From positions 1-43,879 of IMG/VR virus record IMGVR_UViG_3300036900_000205: 43,879 nucleotides of DNA. One strand, 5' to 3'. Origin of the DNA: a virus. Below are positions 29,860 through 37,784 of this stretch, piece after piece. The first letter of the stretch is position 1; every line of letters begins with the position of its first letter. A program made the translations under genes and the position numbers. A model generated the notes under the pieces. The model had not been told where the DNA came from. It was given only the letters and a program-made list of their open reading frames with translations, and did not search any database.

Positions 29860-30864
29860 CTATCTCCCCGGCCACACGTTGTAGAGGTACGGATTTGCGG
29901 GGCCTATTTCGATCCCGCCTTGTGCCGCCACCACGCCGCGATCCGGCACAAAGCCGGCGTTATCAGTTTCGCGGTCATTCTGTTTGAGCTGGGCCTCGAT
30001 CGCGGCCAGCCAGAGTTCACGCATTTTGGGGAATAAAACCCGCATCTGCGGATTGGGACTCATCTCGTAGCAATGTGCCTTGAAGCCATCGCGAAACCAT
30101 TTCGCCTGGTCATCGGGAATGGGATTGATTTGCTGCTGCATCAGAGTGAAAGGCGGCGGCGCCTGCATTTGGCCGACGACGTTAATCTGGTAAACCGTCG
30201 CCTGCTGAGGGGGAAGGGGCAAAATGCGAAAGCCCTGGCCCTCGGGATCGGCCACGGTCCATACGCAGCTGCCATCATTCACCGTTAGACCCTCGGCGCT
30301 GTTCGCTGCTGCAGCTGGCGCCACCGTGCCTGTAATGCCGTAGGTGGTCAGCACAAGGATGTTTCCCGCCGCGTCGACGATGTTGGTCGGCGGGTTGGTG
30401 GGCGTTTGCGGCGCTCCCAGCGGTTGCGTATAAGTTTTGTTGGCTCCCGGCCACACACCCTGCAGCAGTTCTTTGTTAGAGAACCACGCAATTTTCGCGG
30501 GTGGGTTGCCTGAAACAGACGTGGGCTGGAGATCGCGCACCACTTCGATCGGATAGGTTGGCTTGGGCAATTGAGTATTGTTTATATCCACCCAATAGGC
30601 TCCCTCGACCCATCCGATTGGCGCCGGCCAGTTCTTGCTCAGCTGTGCGTAGTCCTGCTGCCATGAGTTGGTGTAAAAGGGCGGAATCTTCTCGCGGTTC
30701 CACTTGAAATTGAAGCGTTGCGAAATCAGCTCCTGCATTACGTCGGTGGCGATGGTCAGTGCGGTGGCCACCGAAAAGCCGCCTGTCGGGATAACCGGCG
30801 CCAGCTCGCCCATGCTGGAGACGTGATCCGCGATGCTCTGGATACTGGTTGTGCTCGATCCCAC
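29860..30864 (-). CDS. Phage head-tail adaptor or connector protein
   Basis: A 334-residue protein from GTG 30864, which has AGGAG about 8 nt upstream. Its start (MGSSTTSIQSIADHVSSMGE, then LAPVIPTGGFSVATALTIAT) leads a helical domain with QELISQRFNFKWNREKIPPF. A beta segment near residues 170-200 (SAEGLTVNDGSCVW) resembles the D-G-x-x-W repeats of the nozzle. A C-terminal helix (MRVLFPKMRELWLAAIEAQL) follows. Position after capsid and before nozzle indicates a connector component. A second adaptor-like gene is at 28551-29255. Confidence 0.65.
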   Translation of the reverse strand: MGSSTTSIQSIADHVSSMGELAPVIPTGGFSVATALTIATDVMQELISQRFNFKWNREKIPPFYTNSWQQDYAQLSKNWPAPIGWVEGAYWVDINNTQLPKPTYPIEVVRDLQPTSVSGNPPAKIAWFSNKELLQGVWPGANKTYTQPLGAPQTPTNPPTNIVDAAGNILVLTTYGITGTVAPAAAANSAEGLTVNDGSCVWTVADPEGQGFRILPLPPQQATVYQINVVGQMQAPPPFTLMQQQINPIPDDQAKWFRDGFKAHCYEMSPNPQMRVLFPKMRELWLAAIEAQLKQNDRETDNAGFVPDRGVVAAQGGIEIGPANPYLYNVWPGR

Positions 30865-30868
30865 CGGT

Positions 30869-31417
30869 TTACTCCTGTGGTGCCGTTCCCCAAATGGATA
30901 CTGGCGCACCTATTTCATGGACCCCGATAACTGAACCGCAGGCCGCGCGGGTCACCAGCAAGTTATTCAGGTCGCTGGCATCGGTGATCTTCATGTATTC
31001 GCTGTCGACCAGGAGAACGTCACCAACGGTGGCAGTTAGAGTTTTGTCCGCGAGGGCCACGAGGCTATCGGTCGAGTCGTTCATTGCCATGTTGAGGACG
31101 CCCGTTTCGGTCGCAGGCGGATCAGGCGGTGGCTCAGATGGTTCGGGCTCTGTAGGCGACAACGGCTGCAACGCGCCAACCTGGGCGAGCGCGATGATCT
31201 GGTTGGGGCTCAGGCCGGGGGGAATGTCGTATTGAATGGGAGGAGCCTTCGTCTCGCGCGCCACGCGCGCGTTAGCTTCCTGATCAGCGGTCTCGGCGGC
31301 CGCAGGATCAACCTCAGCCGGTGTAAGTGCGGTCGGTGCGATGCCGGCCGGGTACATCAGCTCCTCGGGCGGGCTGCTCGTTGTGCCTGTGTACTTTTGC
31401 GGATGGTAGGCATTCAT
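30869..31417 (-). CDS. Phage structural/accessory protein
   Basis: A 182-residue protein from ATG 31417, with AAGGGGAA in front. The first part is Pro/Ala/Glu-rich (MNAYHPQKYTGTTSSPPEEL). The last ~75 residues form a beta-rich unit (LADKTLTATVGDVLLVDSEY, MKITDASDLNNLLVTRAACG) ending near HEIGAPVSIWG, similar to 'bounded by threshold' beta repeats of phage decoration proteins. The same frame can start upstream at 31519, adding a lysine-rich leader, but the leader may be a separate small gene. Confidence 0.68.
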   Translation of the reverse strand: MNAYHPQKYTGTTSSPPEELMYPAGIAPTALTPAEVDPAAAETADQEANARVARETKAPPIQYDIPPGLSPNQIIALAQVGALQPLSPTEPEPSEPPPDPPATETGVLNMAMNDSTDSLVALADKTLTATVGDVLLVDSEYMKITDASDLNNLLVTRAACGSVIGVHEIGAPVSIWGTAPQE

Positions 31418-31420
31418 ATC

Positions 31421-31519
31421 ATTCCCCTTTCGCGCGGCGGTATCCGGGCGCTTCGCCGCGCTTCGCTTTTTCCGCCCCGGTGCGGCCGTTTTGCTGGGTG
31501 ATTTTTTAGGCGGCGACAT
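31421..31519 (-). CDS. Possible small basic peptide needing a one-base correction
   Basis: ATG at 31519, inside the end of the previous gene, opens a frame that continues to the 30869 gene. If the A-run (31502-31507 on the plus strand as T) held one more base, it would instead encode MSPPKKITQQNGRTGAEKAK... ending in YRRAKGE and TGA just before ATG 31417. That peptide looks more natural and leaves a normal gene junction. A length error in the homopolymer or a real fusion are both possible. Confidence 0.35.
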
Positions 31520-31973
31520 TCGGAAGAACCTCGAAAATCTTTCCGCCGCTGGGCGAGTTATCGGTAGGGAAGCGGCTCCATTCGTTCCACTCGGCCACCA
31601 TGGCCTGGTAGCGGTCCGGATCCGTTTTGCGCAGCGCGCTATCGGGCTTCTCCACTTCCTTGCCGCAGCGCGTGCACATGATGACTTCGCGGCCGGTTGG
31701 GTAGGTGTTGCGATTGATGCTGTAGTCGTTGGCATTGCCATTGGCAAAGTTGTTATTCTTGCCGCCCTTGCGGTGTTTGCAGCGCGCCTGCAGCCGTGCT
31801 CTCTCAGCCAGGGCTTTTTTGTAGTCCTCGCCTTGTTTGCGCCGTGTGGCGGCCATGCGGTCTTTATGGTCTTTGCGCTCCGCCAGGCGTTCTTCAATCT
31901 CGGCGATCTGCAGTTCCTTCCAACGCAGCTCGATGGCTTCGGCGTCGGTGATGGTGGATCTCTCTTTGGGCAT
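31506..31973 (-). CDS. Phage protein with Cys cluster, unknown
   Basis: A 155-residue protein. The N-terminal half is a long charged helix (WKELQIAEIEERLAERKDHK), and CKHRKGG then MCTRCGKE suggests a zinc site (C-K-H... C-T-R-C). The last third is polar with WSRFPTDNSPSGGKIF. It is encoded directly after the major capsid gene, across a hairpin. A capsid-associated or DNA-binding role is possible. No family recognised. Confidence 0.7.
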   Translation of the reverse strand: MPKERSTITDAEAIELRWKELQIAEIEERLAERKDHKDRMAATRRKQGEDYKKALAERARLQARCKHRKGGKNNNFANGNANDYSINRNTYPTGREVIMCTRCGKEVEKPDSALRKTDPDRYQAMVAEWNEWSRFPTDNSPSGGKIFEVLPNVAA

Positions 31974-31991
31974 AGCAGTACTCCACGCCGG

Positions 31992-32022
31992 CGAGGGACC
32001 GGGCTCCGATCCGGGCCCCTCG
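31992..32022 (-). other. Strong hairpin after the major capsid gene
   Basis: CGAGGG/CCCTCG closes an inner CCGG/CCGG helix, directly 3' of the major capsid stop on the minus strand. No T-run follows, so it is not a full terminator. Such stems at this position can set a high capsid to downstream ratio by stabilising or pausing the transcript. Confidence 0.5.
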
Positions 32023-32029
32023 TCTTCGT

Positions 32030-33199
32030 TTAGCTGATAAGTGTCGGTGCGTCGATGAGCCGTACACGGCCAGTGGTATCGGGAACCACGCCGACAGCAA
32101 AGTTGAAGTTGTAAGCCGTGCTTCCGCCGATCATCATCGACGGATCGGACGGTGAGGCATCGTCATACCGTTTGGTGATGACTTTCAGATTGCGCCAGTC
32201 GCCGTCGCCGATGGCGGTGTTTTCCTTTGCGCCCATCGAAATCGTGATGAGGCCATTCTGGCCATAGATAGCGGTGCGAAAAGCGGTCACGCCTGCATGG
32301 GTGAGATAGTTGGGTGTTTGCGTCACGATCGAGCTTTCATGGAACCGAACGCCTGCCCACTCCATCACCTGAACATATTCACCCTCGCCGCCTGGCAGCT
32401 CCTTTAAGAGAGCCGTGCCTTCCACGCTGCGCTTCAATACGTCCGTTAGGCTGTTATTCGTGTTGTCGTTCAGCGCATCGCCCCAGGCAAAGGGGCAGAT
32501 CACGGCCGCAAACAGGCCATCCGCAAACGGTCTCACATTCCGCTGGCGCAATGAAGCCACCGCGGTGGTGATGTTGTTCTTGTTGAAGGGCACGTTATAG
32601 GCGTTCTGCTCGAGCACACTGGAATCGATGGCTGGCAGTCCATCGGTAGTGTTCTTGATCAGATATGCAACCGTGAGGGCGCATTGATAGGCCAGTTCCT
32701 TGCCGCCGTTTTCAAGCGCCGGATCAATCGCCAGCTGCATCGAGAAGCGTGAATAATTCAGGTAATCCGCGTAGTTCCCGATGGGGATCTTGTCGGTGAG
32801 GATGTTGATCGTTTCGCCGCTGCCGACTGTGCCTTCCGCAGCTTGAGCTAGATCCGGACCGAACGGAACATACTCGAAAAGGTTGAGCGTGTTTCCGCTG
32901 TTTTCCGGCAGTGGCCGCCTTTCGACGCACTGATAATGCGGTGTCTCGGCCTTCAGATTCTCAATGAAGTTTTTATCGTAATAGTTGACCTGCGTTTGGG
33001 TCAGGTTGCTGGTTTGGTTGCTGGCCGGTGAATAGCCGGCGCCCAGCCGGGCCTGAGTGGCGAGGGCGACGCCCTCTTCTTTCACCACATAGGCAATGGC
33101 AGAGCCCAGGATGGCCAGCGCATAGAGGAGTGGCTGCAGGATATTGCAGACTACCCACATCCTCCGCCGCGCAAAGGTGGCGTCTTCCCAAATTGTCAT
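32030..33199 (-). CDS. N4-gp56-type major capsid protein with hydrophobic N-terminal extension
   Basis: A 389-residue protein. From residue ~75 (YYDKNFIENLKAETPHYQCV, RRPLPENSGNTLNLFEYVPF) it follows the N4-gp56 major-capsid pattern, then runs through LNDNTNNSLTDVLKRSV and VITKRYDDASPSDPSMMIGG to a C-terminus typical of the family. Residues 14-40 (MWVVCNILQPLLYALAILGSAI) form one strong membrane-like helix, absent in most capsid proteins. The ATG at 33199 has a GGGAG site. No clear later start with a good site exists. The extension may be real, or a small gene joined to the capsid by an error. Confidence 0.82.
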   Translation of the reverse strand: MTIWEDATFARRRMWVVCNILQPLLYALAILGSAIAYVVKEEGVALATQARLGAGYSPASNQTSNLTQTQVNYYDKNFIENLKAETPHYQCVERRPLPENSGNTLNLFEYVPFGPDLAQAAEGTVGSGETINILTDKIPIGNYADYLNYSRFSMQLAIDPALENGGKELAYQCALTVAYLIKNTTDGLPAIDSSVLEQNAYNVPFNKNNITTAVASLRQRNVRPFADGLFAAVICPFAWGDALNDNTNNSLTDVLKRSVEGTALLKELPGGEGEYVQVMEWAGVRFHESSIVTQTPNYLTHAGVTAFRTAIYGQNGLITISMGAKENTAIGDGDWRNLKVITKRYDDASPSDPSMMIGGSTAYNFNFAVGVVPDTTGRVRLIDAPTLIS

Positions 33200-33226
33200 G
33201 GCACCGCTCCCATTCGCGGGAGGGGT

Positions 33227-34045
33227 CTAGCTCGCCCTGCGTTTCCTGGCGTCCTGGTTGGCGTAATAATCGACGCATCGAGCCAGTTCTGGATCGTTCT
33301 GCATCAGCCGCTTATAGGTCGCCGCGCTCATGTTGGCGATCTGCTCCCGCGTGAATTTCAACCGGATGACTGGCCTCGGCGCAGTTCCGCTAATGTCGCT
33401 TTGGCGGACGCTGGTCGAAAACCGGGTTGGAGTCGGTTGCGTTGGCGTGGGAGCATTCCGCCCCTCTGGAACCGTCTCATCTGTTGAGGGTGGGGCTTCC
33501 GTGGGCCTGGGCTGCAGCAGTTCTGCCGCGCTCAGCTCTTCGAAAGCCTGTGTGTAGTGCGCTGGATTGGTATGGTCGAGTCCCTGCGTTTGCAGGTAGC
33601 GAACCAGCTTGTTTTTGTTGTAATCGGACGGATACCACTCCGGAGTAGCTCTGGCAAACGTTGCTGCGGCGTCGACGGCCGCGCGAACTTCGCGATCCTG
33701 ATTCTCGGCCTCGTTGTTTTTGCGCAGCTCGCTTACCGGCCCGACTACGCTTTCGATGACTCTGGTCACGGCCTTATCGACGGTAGCCGGGTTATTCAAC
33801 TCGGCTACCGTCTGCATCCGCTCGGCTGGGGAAAGGGGCTGCGGAGCTGCAGCTGCCGCCGGCGTTCTGGCTCCATTCGGGCCCTGGCGCAGTTCTCTGA
33901 TGCGCTGGCCGGCCTGGATGGCGGAATCGGCCAGTTTTTCGTTGATTTCGTCCTTTGTGCCGCGAAAGGTCGAAAGCAGATTTCCCTCGGCATCGGTAAG
34001 CGTCAATTTGTGCTGGCCGTTGCCTAGATCTTCCCATCGCTTCAC
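33227..34045 (-). CDS. Scaffold or capsid-assembly protein candidate
   Basis: A 272-residue protein from GTG 34045, coupled to the previous gene by GTGA. It is highly charged and mostly helical, with low-complexity Ala/Pro stretches (RTPAAAAAPQPLSPAERMQT, PPSTDETVPEGRNAPTPTQP) and no catalytic motif. A basic C-terminal tail (KFTREQIANMSAATYKRLMQ) is typical of scaffold ends that bind the capsid. It lies just before the major capsid gene in the order, where scaffolds are expected. Assignment is by place and composition. Confidence 0.6.
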   Translation of the reverse strand: MKRWEDLGNGQHKLTLTDAEGNLLSTFRGTKDEINEKLADSAIQAGQRIRELRQGPNGARTPAAAAAPQPLSPAERMQTVAELNNPATVDKAVTRVIESVVGPVSELRKNNEAENQDREVRAAVDAAATFARATPEWYPSDYNKNKLVRYLQTQGLDHTNPAHYTQAFEELSAAELLQPRPTEAPPSTDETVPEGRNAPTPTQPTPTRFSTSVRQSDISGTAPRPVIRLKFTREQIANMSAATYKRLMQNDPELARCVDYYANQDARKRRAS

Positions 34046-34227
34046 AGCTGTACCCTCCGCGAAATCGTTATGACGCGATCCTGGGGAACGAAGCCGGCGC
34101 GCTGATCGATTGTTTTGATTACACGCATCTCACGGCGCCATTGCCGGTGCTCACGTATCGCGTTGAAAACAACGGGAATAACGCACATCAGAAAGAGAAA
34201 CACTGTGATAAAGAGAAACCACCTCAT
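34042..34227 (-). CDS. Small single-membrane-span protein
   Basis: A 61-residue protein from ATG 34227: MRWFLFITVFLFLMCVIPVV, then a basic tail (NAIREHRQWRREMRVIKTID). One N-terminal membrane helix, N-in or N-out unknown. Both junctions overlap (ATGA before, GTGA after). It could be a spanin/holin-type or membrane-anchoring protein. No family recognised. Confidence 0.65.
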   Translation of the reverse strand: MRWFLFITVFLFLMCVIPVVFNAIREHRQWRREMRVIKTIDQRAGFVPQDRVITISRRVQL

Positions 34228-34586
34228 GGTTGCACCTCGGTCGGGAAACCTTCGATTCCCTGCATCATTTCTTCCAGACTCGGCGGCGACTCCGGTTCCT
34301 GTTCCAGATCCTGCGTATGGTACGCATTTAACACTATTTTCTGAACATATTGGAAGAACAACCATGCAGACTTCGTGACCGCATGGCCTCCCAGGATCTC
34401 CTCGGGGTTTCCTACGCTGGTGTTAAAGTGGGCGGTTTCGAGTTCGATACATGCACGCTCCATGACATTCAGCAGTGATTCATAACGCGGATCCGTATAC
34501 AGCTGCGCGAGGCTCGCCTTCTCTTCAGGCGATAGCTCTACCTCAGTGACTTTGAGGGTTCGGGTTTTGCGCAGCCTGATTTCCAT
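34224..34586 (-). CDS. Conserved-looking phage protein, unknown
   Basis: A 120-residue protein (MEIRLRKTRTLKVTEVELSP). N-terminal strands are followed by helical LYTDPRYESLLNVMERACIE and a Pro/Glu-rich end. It lies between the Acb2-like gene and the membrane protein. The reading has no metal or membrane motif. It is part of the virion operon, but its function is not recognised. Confidence 0.65.
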   Translation of the reverse strand: MEIRLRKTRTLKVTEVELSPEEKASLAQLYTDPRYESLLNVMERACIELETAHFNTSVGNPEEILGGHAVTKSAWLFFQYVQKIVLNAYHTQDLEQEPESPPSLEEMMQGIEGFPTEVQP

Positions 34587-34628
34587 TTCCTAAATCACAG
34601 GTCCGTGGCGTTCCTGGAATTGGCGAGT

Positions 34629-34865
34629 TCATAATTTGCCGTGCAGTGCAATCGCAGAATTCGCGTAAGACAACGATTCTCGTACGGCCGACAGGGCCAG
34701 CTGCTGATCCATGCAAACCGGGGTCAGGGCCAGGATGGCATTTGCAAACTGATAAGCTGCGCGGCGCATCTCGGCATATTGCGTGTCTTTGGTGATGGGA
34801 TTGTGGTGATCCCTAAATAGTTCATGCAGGTTGTCACGGTGGATCAGGCCTGTGACGGGGCCCAT
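34629..34865 (-). CDS. Acb2/Tad1-like small helical-hairpin protein (candidate anti-CBASS sponge)
   Basis: A 78-residue protein from ATG 34865, overlapping the portal's end by 22 bp. It shows a pattern I associate with the Acb2/Tad1 family: an aromatic followed by H-x-N-P-I, Q-Y-x-E-M-R-R-A-A-Y-Q-F-A, T-P, then ALSAVRESLSYANSAIALH. The family forms a compact two-helix hexamer that sequesters cyclic oligonucleotide signals, shutting off CBASS defence in T4 (Vs.4) and Pseudomonas phage. What I see is the spacing of F/H-P, Y-x-x-x-R, and A-N-x-A-I-A. The functional claim is an inference. No strong ribosome site, so translation is probably coupled to portal. Confidence 0.6.
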   Translation of the reverse strand: MGPVTGLIHRDNLHELFRDHHNPITKDTQYAEMRRAAYQFANAILALTPVCMDQQLALSAVRESLSYANSAIALHGKL

Positions 34866-36994
34866 AGACTCTGATCGATCGCCTGCCGCTCCCACTTTCG
34901 TTCGTCCCATGTCGCTGCTTCGTCGCTGGCTTTTGCCAACAGGTCCTGCGCCAGCCTTTGCTCGCCCTGCTGATCGATTTCCTGCGCCTTTGCCTGGTGC
35001 CTGGCGCCGATCGCCGCTATCTGTCCCTGCACCTTTTGGACGCCGGGATTGTTTTGCTGATACTTCTGCGCTTCCTGGGCCGTCATCGGCCTTATTAACT
35101 CTCTTGCGTTTTTCCATTCGCTCACTTCCATGAACATTTCTAGCAGCTGCCGTACGTCGACCATCCAACCCATTGCATTCAACTGCTGGATGAGCGGCGC
35201 ATTCTCAAAAATCTGCACCATGAGGGGCAAGGCCTGCGCCATGGCTTTTTTGGCCGCCAGGTGCGCGCCGGCCAGGCATTCGAAGCGGTCCTCACTATCG
35301 TAAAAATTCTTCGCGTCGAGTTCGAAGGCCGCGCCCAGCTCATCGGAAAGAATGGTCCGAATCTGTTTGGGGCTCATGCGCGATTTCACATAGAACTCGA
35401 GCAGTTCGATAGTGGGCAGCAAAATGCCTTTTACGAAGTGGCCCACAGGCCCCTGAATCTTACCCGCGTTCGCCGCGATGATGCCTCCCGCTCCGGTAGC
35501 CGTGCGCGCCGCGCTCGATCCCCCGCGGGGCGGTAGACTGCCCTGGGTAAAAGCCTCGTCCGCGCCGGTGGTCGATTGCGCCTGCTGCGCGGCATTCTGC
35601 AGCGCGGTGAAAACTTCAGGGGGAACCTTGGGAAGCTCGATGATTCCAAAAACATCGCGTACGCTCTGGCCTGCTTTGGTGTCTACGTCGATGATGCCGC
35701 CCAGCCGCTGCCTGATTTGCTGGGTAGGTGCGTTGGCGCCGCGATCGCGCACAAACGTTTGGTTGACGGCGAAAGAGAGAATATCCAGCATCGCATCGGT
35801 GAGGCCTTTTTCGACGCGCTGATCTGAGCCCGCCAACCGTCCCACTCCGAGACCAAAGCCGGCATTGGGGATATTCCAGAAATTAGCGGCCATGAAGCCG
35901 ATGAAGGGCTGCTCGTGTTTTTCCTTGCGAATCAATACGCCTCGATCGCCACCCTCGGGAACGAGGACTGCATGGATGTAGCAGTCGTCGTGCCGTTCAA
36001 ACATTTGGATAGGGCGCTCGATCGGAGAAACGCTGGCCGGTTCCTCAGGATTCTGCGAATGATGGATCGCCCAATTCTGGCCGCCTAAATTCTGCTGCAC
36101 CTGGCTGGGCGCGCCGGCGTTGCCCTCGTGAGAAAAGAAATATGCCTTCAGGTCCTCTTCAGGGGGTATGTCATAGCCGCCTACCTGATTGCCCTCTTCG
36201 TCCACGATGATGGGCTGGTTGCGCAGCTTCTCGAGGTCCATCCAGGTGGGATAGGTGACGTGAATAACGTATTTCGCACCGGTATGCAGCGCATTGGCCG
36301 TATTCCAGGTGGGGTCGACCAGAACGCTGCCCAGGTCGCACATCTCGAAGGTGAGGCCTTCCTCGACCACTTCGGTGGGGCGCACTACCAGCTCTTCGCT
36401 CTCTTTGGTGTGCATCACCAGCTCGCCGCCCAGAGGGAGAGCCATCTTGATCGGCGCAGCTTTAGGCGAACGCAGCTTGCGGATTTTGGTATCGCGGCGC
36501 CAGCCCACTTTCACGATCACAGTGCCAAAGGTGGTCATGCTCTCGAGAGCGCGCTCGCTTACGTCCTCGAATTTGCACTCATCGAGCAGGGCACCATAGA
36601 GCGCGGTTTTTGCGCGTGCCGTGCTTTGGCTGGTCGCGGGCCTCGGCCTCACCAGAAAGGGCGGCATCTCGTAAAAAATGCCCGATTTCATCGCCGGTAC
36701 CAGGCTGTTCACGTGCTTGGCAACGGTGAAGCGGCTAATGTTGGCGCGCGCCACCGTCGATCCCTCAAAGGATGAATTGGTGCGCGGCGACTGATAGAGC
36801 ACATCGGCTTCGCGCCAGTGAAGGTTCCACTGCTTTTGTTCAAGAAAAGTACGGGCGCGCTCTGCATCCTGAATAGTGAGCTGCACGGCGCCGTCATCGG
36901 TATACCGCGGATCGAGTAGCGGGCCGCCCTCGATAATCACGTCGCTTGGTTCAAGGATCTGACTACCGTTCACCATGCCTGGAAGCGTGGCCAT
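34844..36994 (-). CDS. Portal protein
   Basis: A 716-residue protein. It fits the large podoviral portal: a long beta/alpha N-terminal half (ARTFLEQKQWNLHWREADVL, SFEGSTVARANISRFTVAKH), ALESMTTFGTVIVKVGW, a conserved RKEKHEQPFIGFMAANFWNI stem approach, and KGLTDAMLDILSFAVN in the channel helix region. The C-terminus is helical (IAAIGARHQAKAQEIDQQGE). The position two genes after the TerL/small-protein block and upstream of scaffold and capsid agrees. The gene starts at 36994, 2 nt after the preceding stop. Confidence 0.82.
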   Translation of the reverse strand: MATLPGMVNGSQILEPSDVIIEGGPLLDPRYTDDGAVQLTIQDAERARTFLEQKQWNLHWREADVLYQSPRTNSSFEGSTVARANISRFTVAKHVNSLVPAMKSGIFYEMPPFLVRPRPATSQSTARAKTALYGALLDECKFEDVSERALESMTTFGTVIVKVGWRRDTKIRKLRSPKAAPIKMALPLGGELVMHTKESEELVVRPTEVVEEGLTFEMCDLGSVLVDPTWNTANALHTGAKYVIHVTYPTWMDLEKLRNQPIIVDEEGNQVGGYDIPPEEDLKAYFFSHEGNAGAPSQVQQNLGGQNWAIHHSQNPEEPASVSPIERPIQMFERHDDCYIHAVLVPEGGDRGVLIRKEKHEQPFIGFMAANFWNIPNAGFGLGVGRLAGSDQRVEKGLTDAMLDILSFAVNQTFVRDRGANAPTQQIRQRLGGIIDVDTKAGQSVRDVFGIIELPKVPPEVFTALQNAAQQAQSTTGADEAFTQGSLPPRGGSSAARTATGAGGIIAANAGKIQGPVGHFVKGILLPTIELLEFYVKSRMSPKQIRTILSDELGAAFELDAKNFYDSEDRFECLAGAHLAAKKAMAQALPLMVQIFENAPLIQQLNAMGWMVDVRQLLEMFMEVSEWKNARELIRPMTAQEAQKYQQNNPGVQKVQGQIAAIGARHQAKAQEIDQQGEQRLAQDLLAKASDEAATWDERKWERQAIDQSLWAPSQA

Positions 36995-36996
36995 AA

Positions 36997-37206
36997 CTAT
37001 GCCCTGCCTTGGTTAAGCGAATCCTCGATGTTTTTGGCGACCTGTCTCAAAAGCGCGGGGAGAGCCACGGTTATTTCCGCCGTAGCCTGCACAGAAAAAC
37101 CATGCCCGAATTGGCCGTTTAAAACAATCAATACGGCGCCCTCGGCCTGGGCGCTTTCGCGTGCCTCTGTACAGAGCTGGTCATACTTTCCGGGGCCTAA
37201 CGCCAT
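36997..37206 (-). CDS. Small phage protein
   Basis: A 69-residue protein from ATG 37206 (MALGPGKYDQLCTEARESAQ). It has a beta-hairpin-like VLIVLNGQFGHGFSVQ and a C-terminal helix. The G-K-Y-D-x-x-C-T/E-A-R-E pattern recurs in small phage proteins of unknown function. Start overlaps the previous stop (TGATG). It lies just before the portal. Confidence 0.65.
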   Translation of the reverse strand: MALGPGKYDQLCTEARESAQAEGAVLIVLNGQFGHGFSVQATAEITVALPALLRQVAKNIEDSLNQGRA

Positions 37207-37448
37207 CAAATCACCATCCGTAAGGGGAACACGTCTTTTCGCTGCGGCGCGATGCATTCGCTCAGCTCGTGCTGAAACTGCGATTGGTCGGCTTCGTAGG
37301 GAGCTGCGATCCGGGTGATGACACATTGCACATAAATGCCGGTATCGGTTTTACCTTCCCAGATGCGGCCGGGAATTGCCGCTTTGCAATCATGCTCCCT
37401 GCCTTCGACCCAGACCATTTCATTGGTGCTTTCAATTGTGATTTTCAA
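37206..37448 (-). CDS. Small phage protein
   Basis: An 80-residue protein from TTG 37448 (MKITIESTNEMVWVEGREHD), with CKAAIPGRIWEGKTDTGIYVQ then a C-terminal helix. It looks beta-rich. I know this pattern only as a conserved phage protein of unknown function. Coupled to both neighbours. Confidence 0.65.
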   Translation of the reverse strand: MKITIESTNEMVWVEGREHDCKAAIPGRIWEGKTDTGIYVQCVITRIAAPYEADQSQFQHELSECIAPQRKDVFPLRMVI

Positions 37449-37514
37449 GTTTTAGACCTCAATTGATATTGCATCACGGTGCCATCGGCCGTTTTGTACC
37501 ATTCGCCCGGCCAT
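37445..37514 (-). CDS. Candidate 22-residue micro-gene with an apparent extra G
   Basis: Removing one G from GGG (plus strand CCC at 37506-37508) lets ATG 37514 read MAGEWYKTADGTVMQYQLRS, then KT and TGA, ending in the TTGA overlap with the next start. Without the change the frame gives an unlike peptide. The clean coupling on both ends (TAAATG and TTGA) supports the corrected reading. Confidence 0.4.
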
Positions 37515-37736
37515 TTAATTCACGCTTCCTATCACCGGCACGGCTTCAGTCTCGCCATCGATCACAAACAGAGATGGGGAGAAATAGCCGGTAAAGCCTT
37601 CGACTTTGACCATGCCTTCTTTGGTTATGCTGATGCAGCGCCGGCCGGTCCCGGGCTGCATATGGTTGAATCGCACGATATTGCCCAGGAGCCGTAGGGC
37701 CTCCGCCAGCTGTTCACTATGCTCGGCATTGTCCAC
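37515..37736 (-). CDS. Small hypothetical protein
   Basis: A 73-residue protein from GTG 37736 (MDNAEHSEQLAEALRLLGNI). It has a helical start and a beta-rich end (VKVEGFTGYFSPSLFVIDGE). It lies directly downstream of TerL on the minus strand, after a short gap holding CATATG array site 6, so it may lie at the start of a sub-operon. No family recognised. Confidence 0.6.
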   Translation of the reverse strand: MDNAEHSEQLAEALRLLGNIVRFNHMQPGTGRRCISITKEGMVKVEGFTGYFSPSLFVIDGETEAVPVIGSVN

Positions 37737-37749
37737 GTCTATTCTCCGC

Positions 37750-37766
37750 GTATGTCCGACATATAT
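37750..37766. repeat. CATATG-type 11-bp phased array, site 6
   Basis: GTATG (37750) and ATATA (37761) are 11 bp apart, in the 48-bp gap between TerL's end and the small gene beginning at 37736. Two units only, so weaker than others. Confidence 0.45.
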
Positions 37767-37784
37767 AACACACTTTGGAAACTC

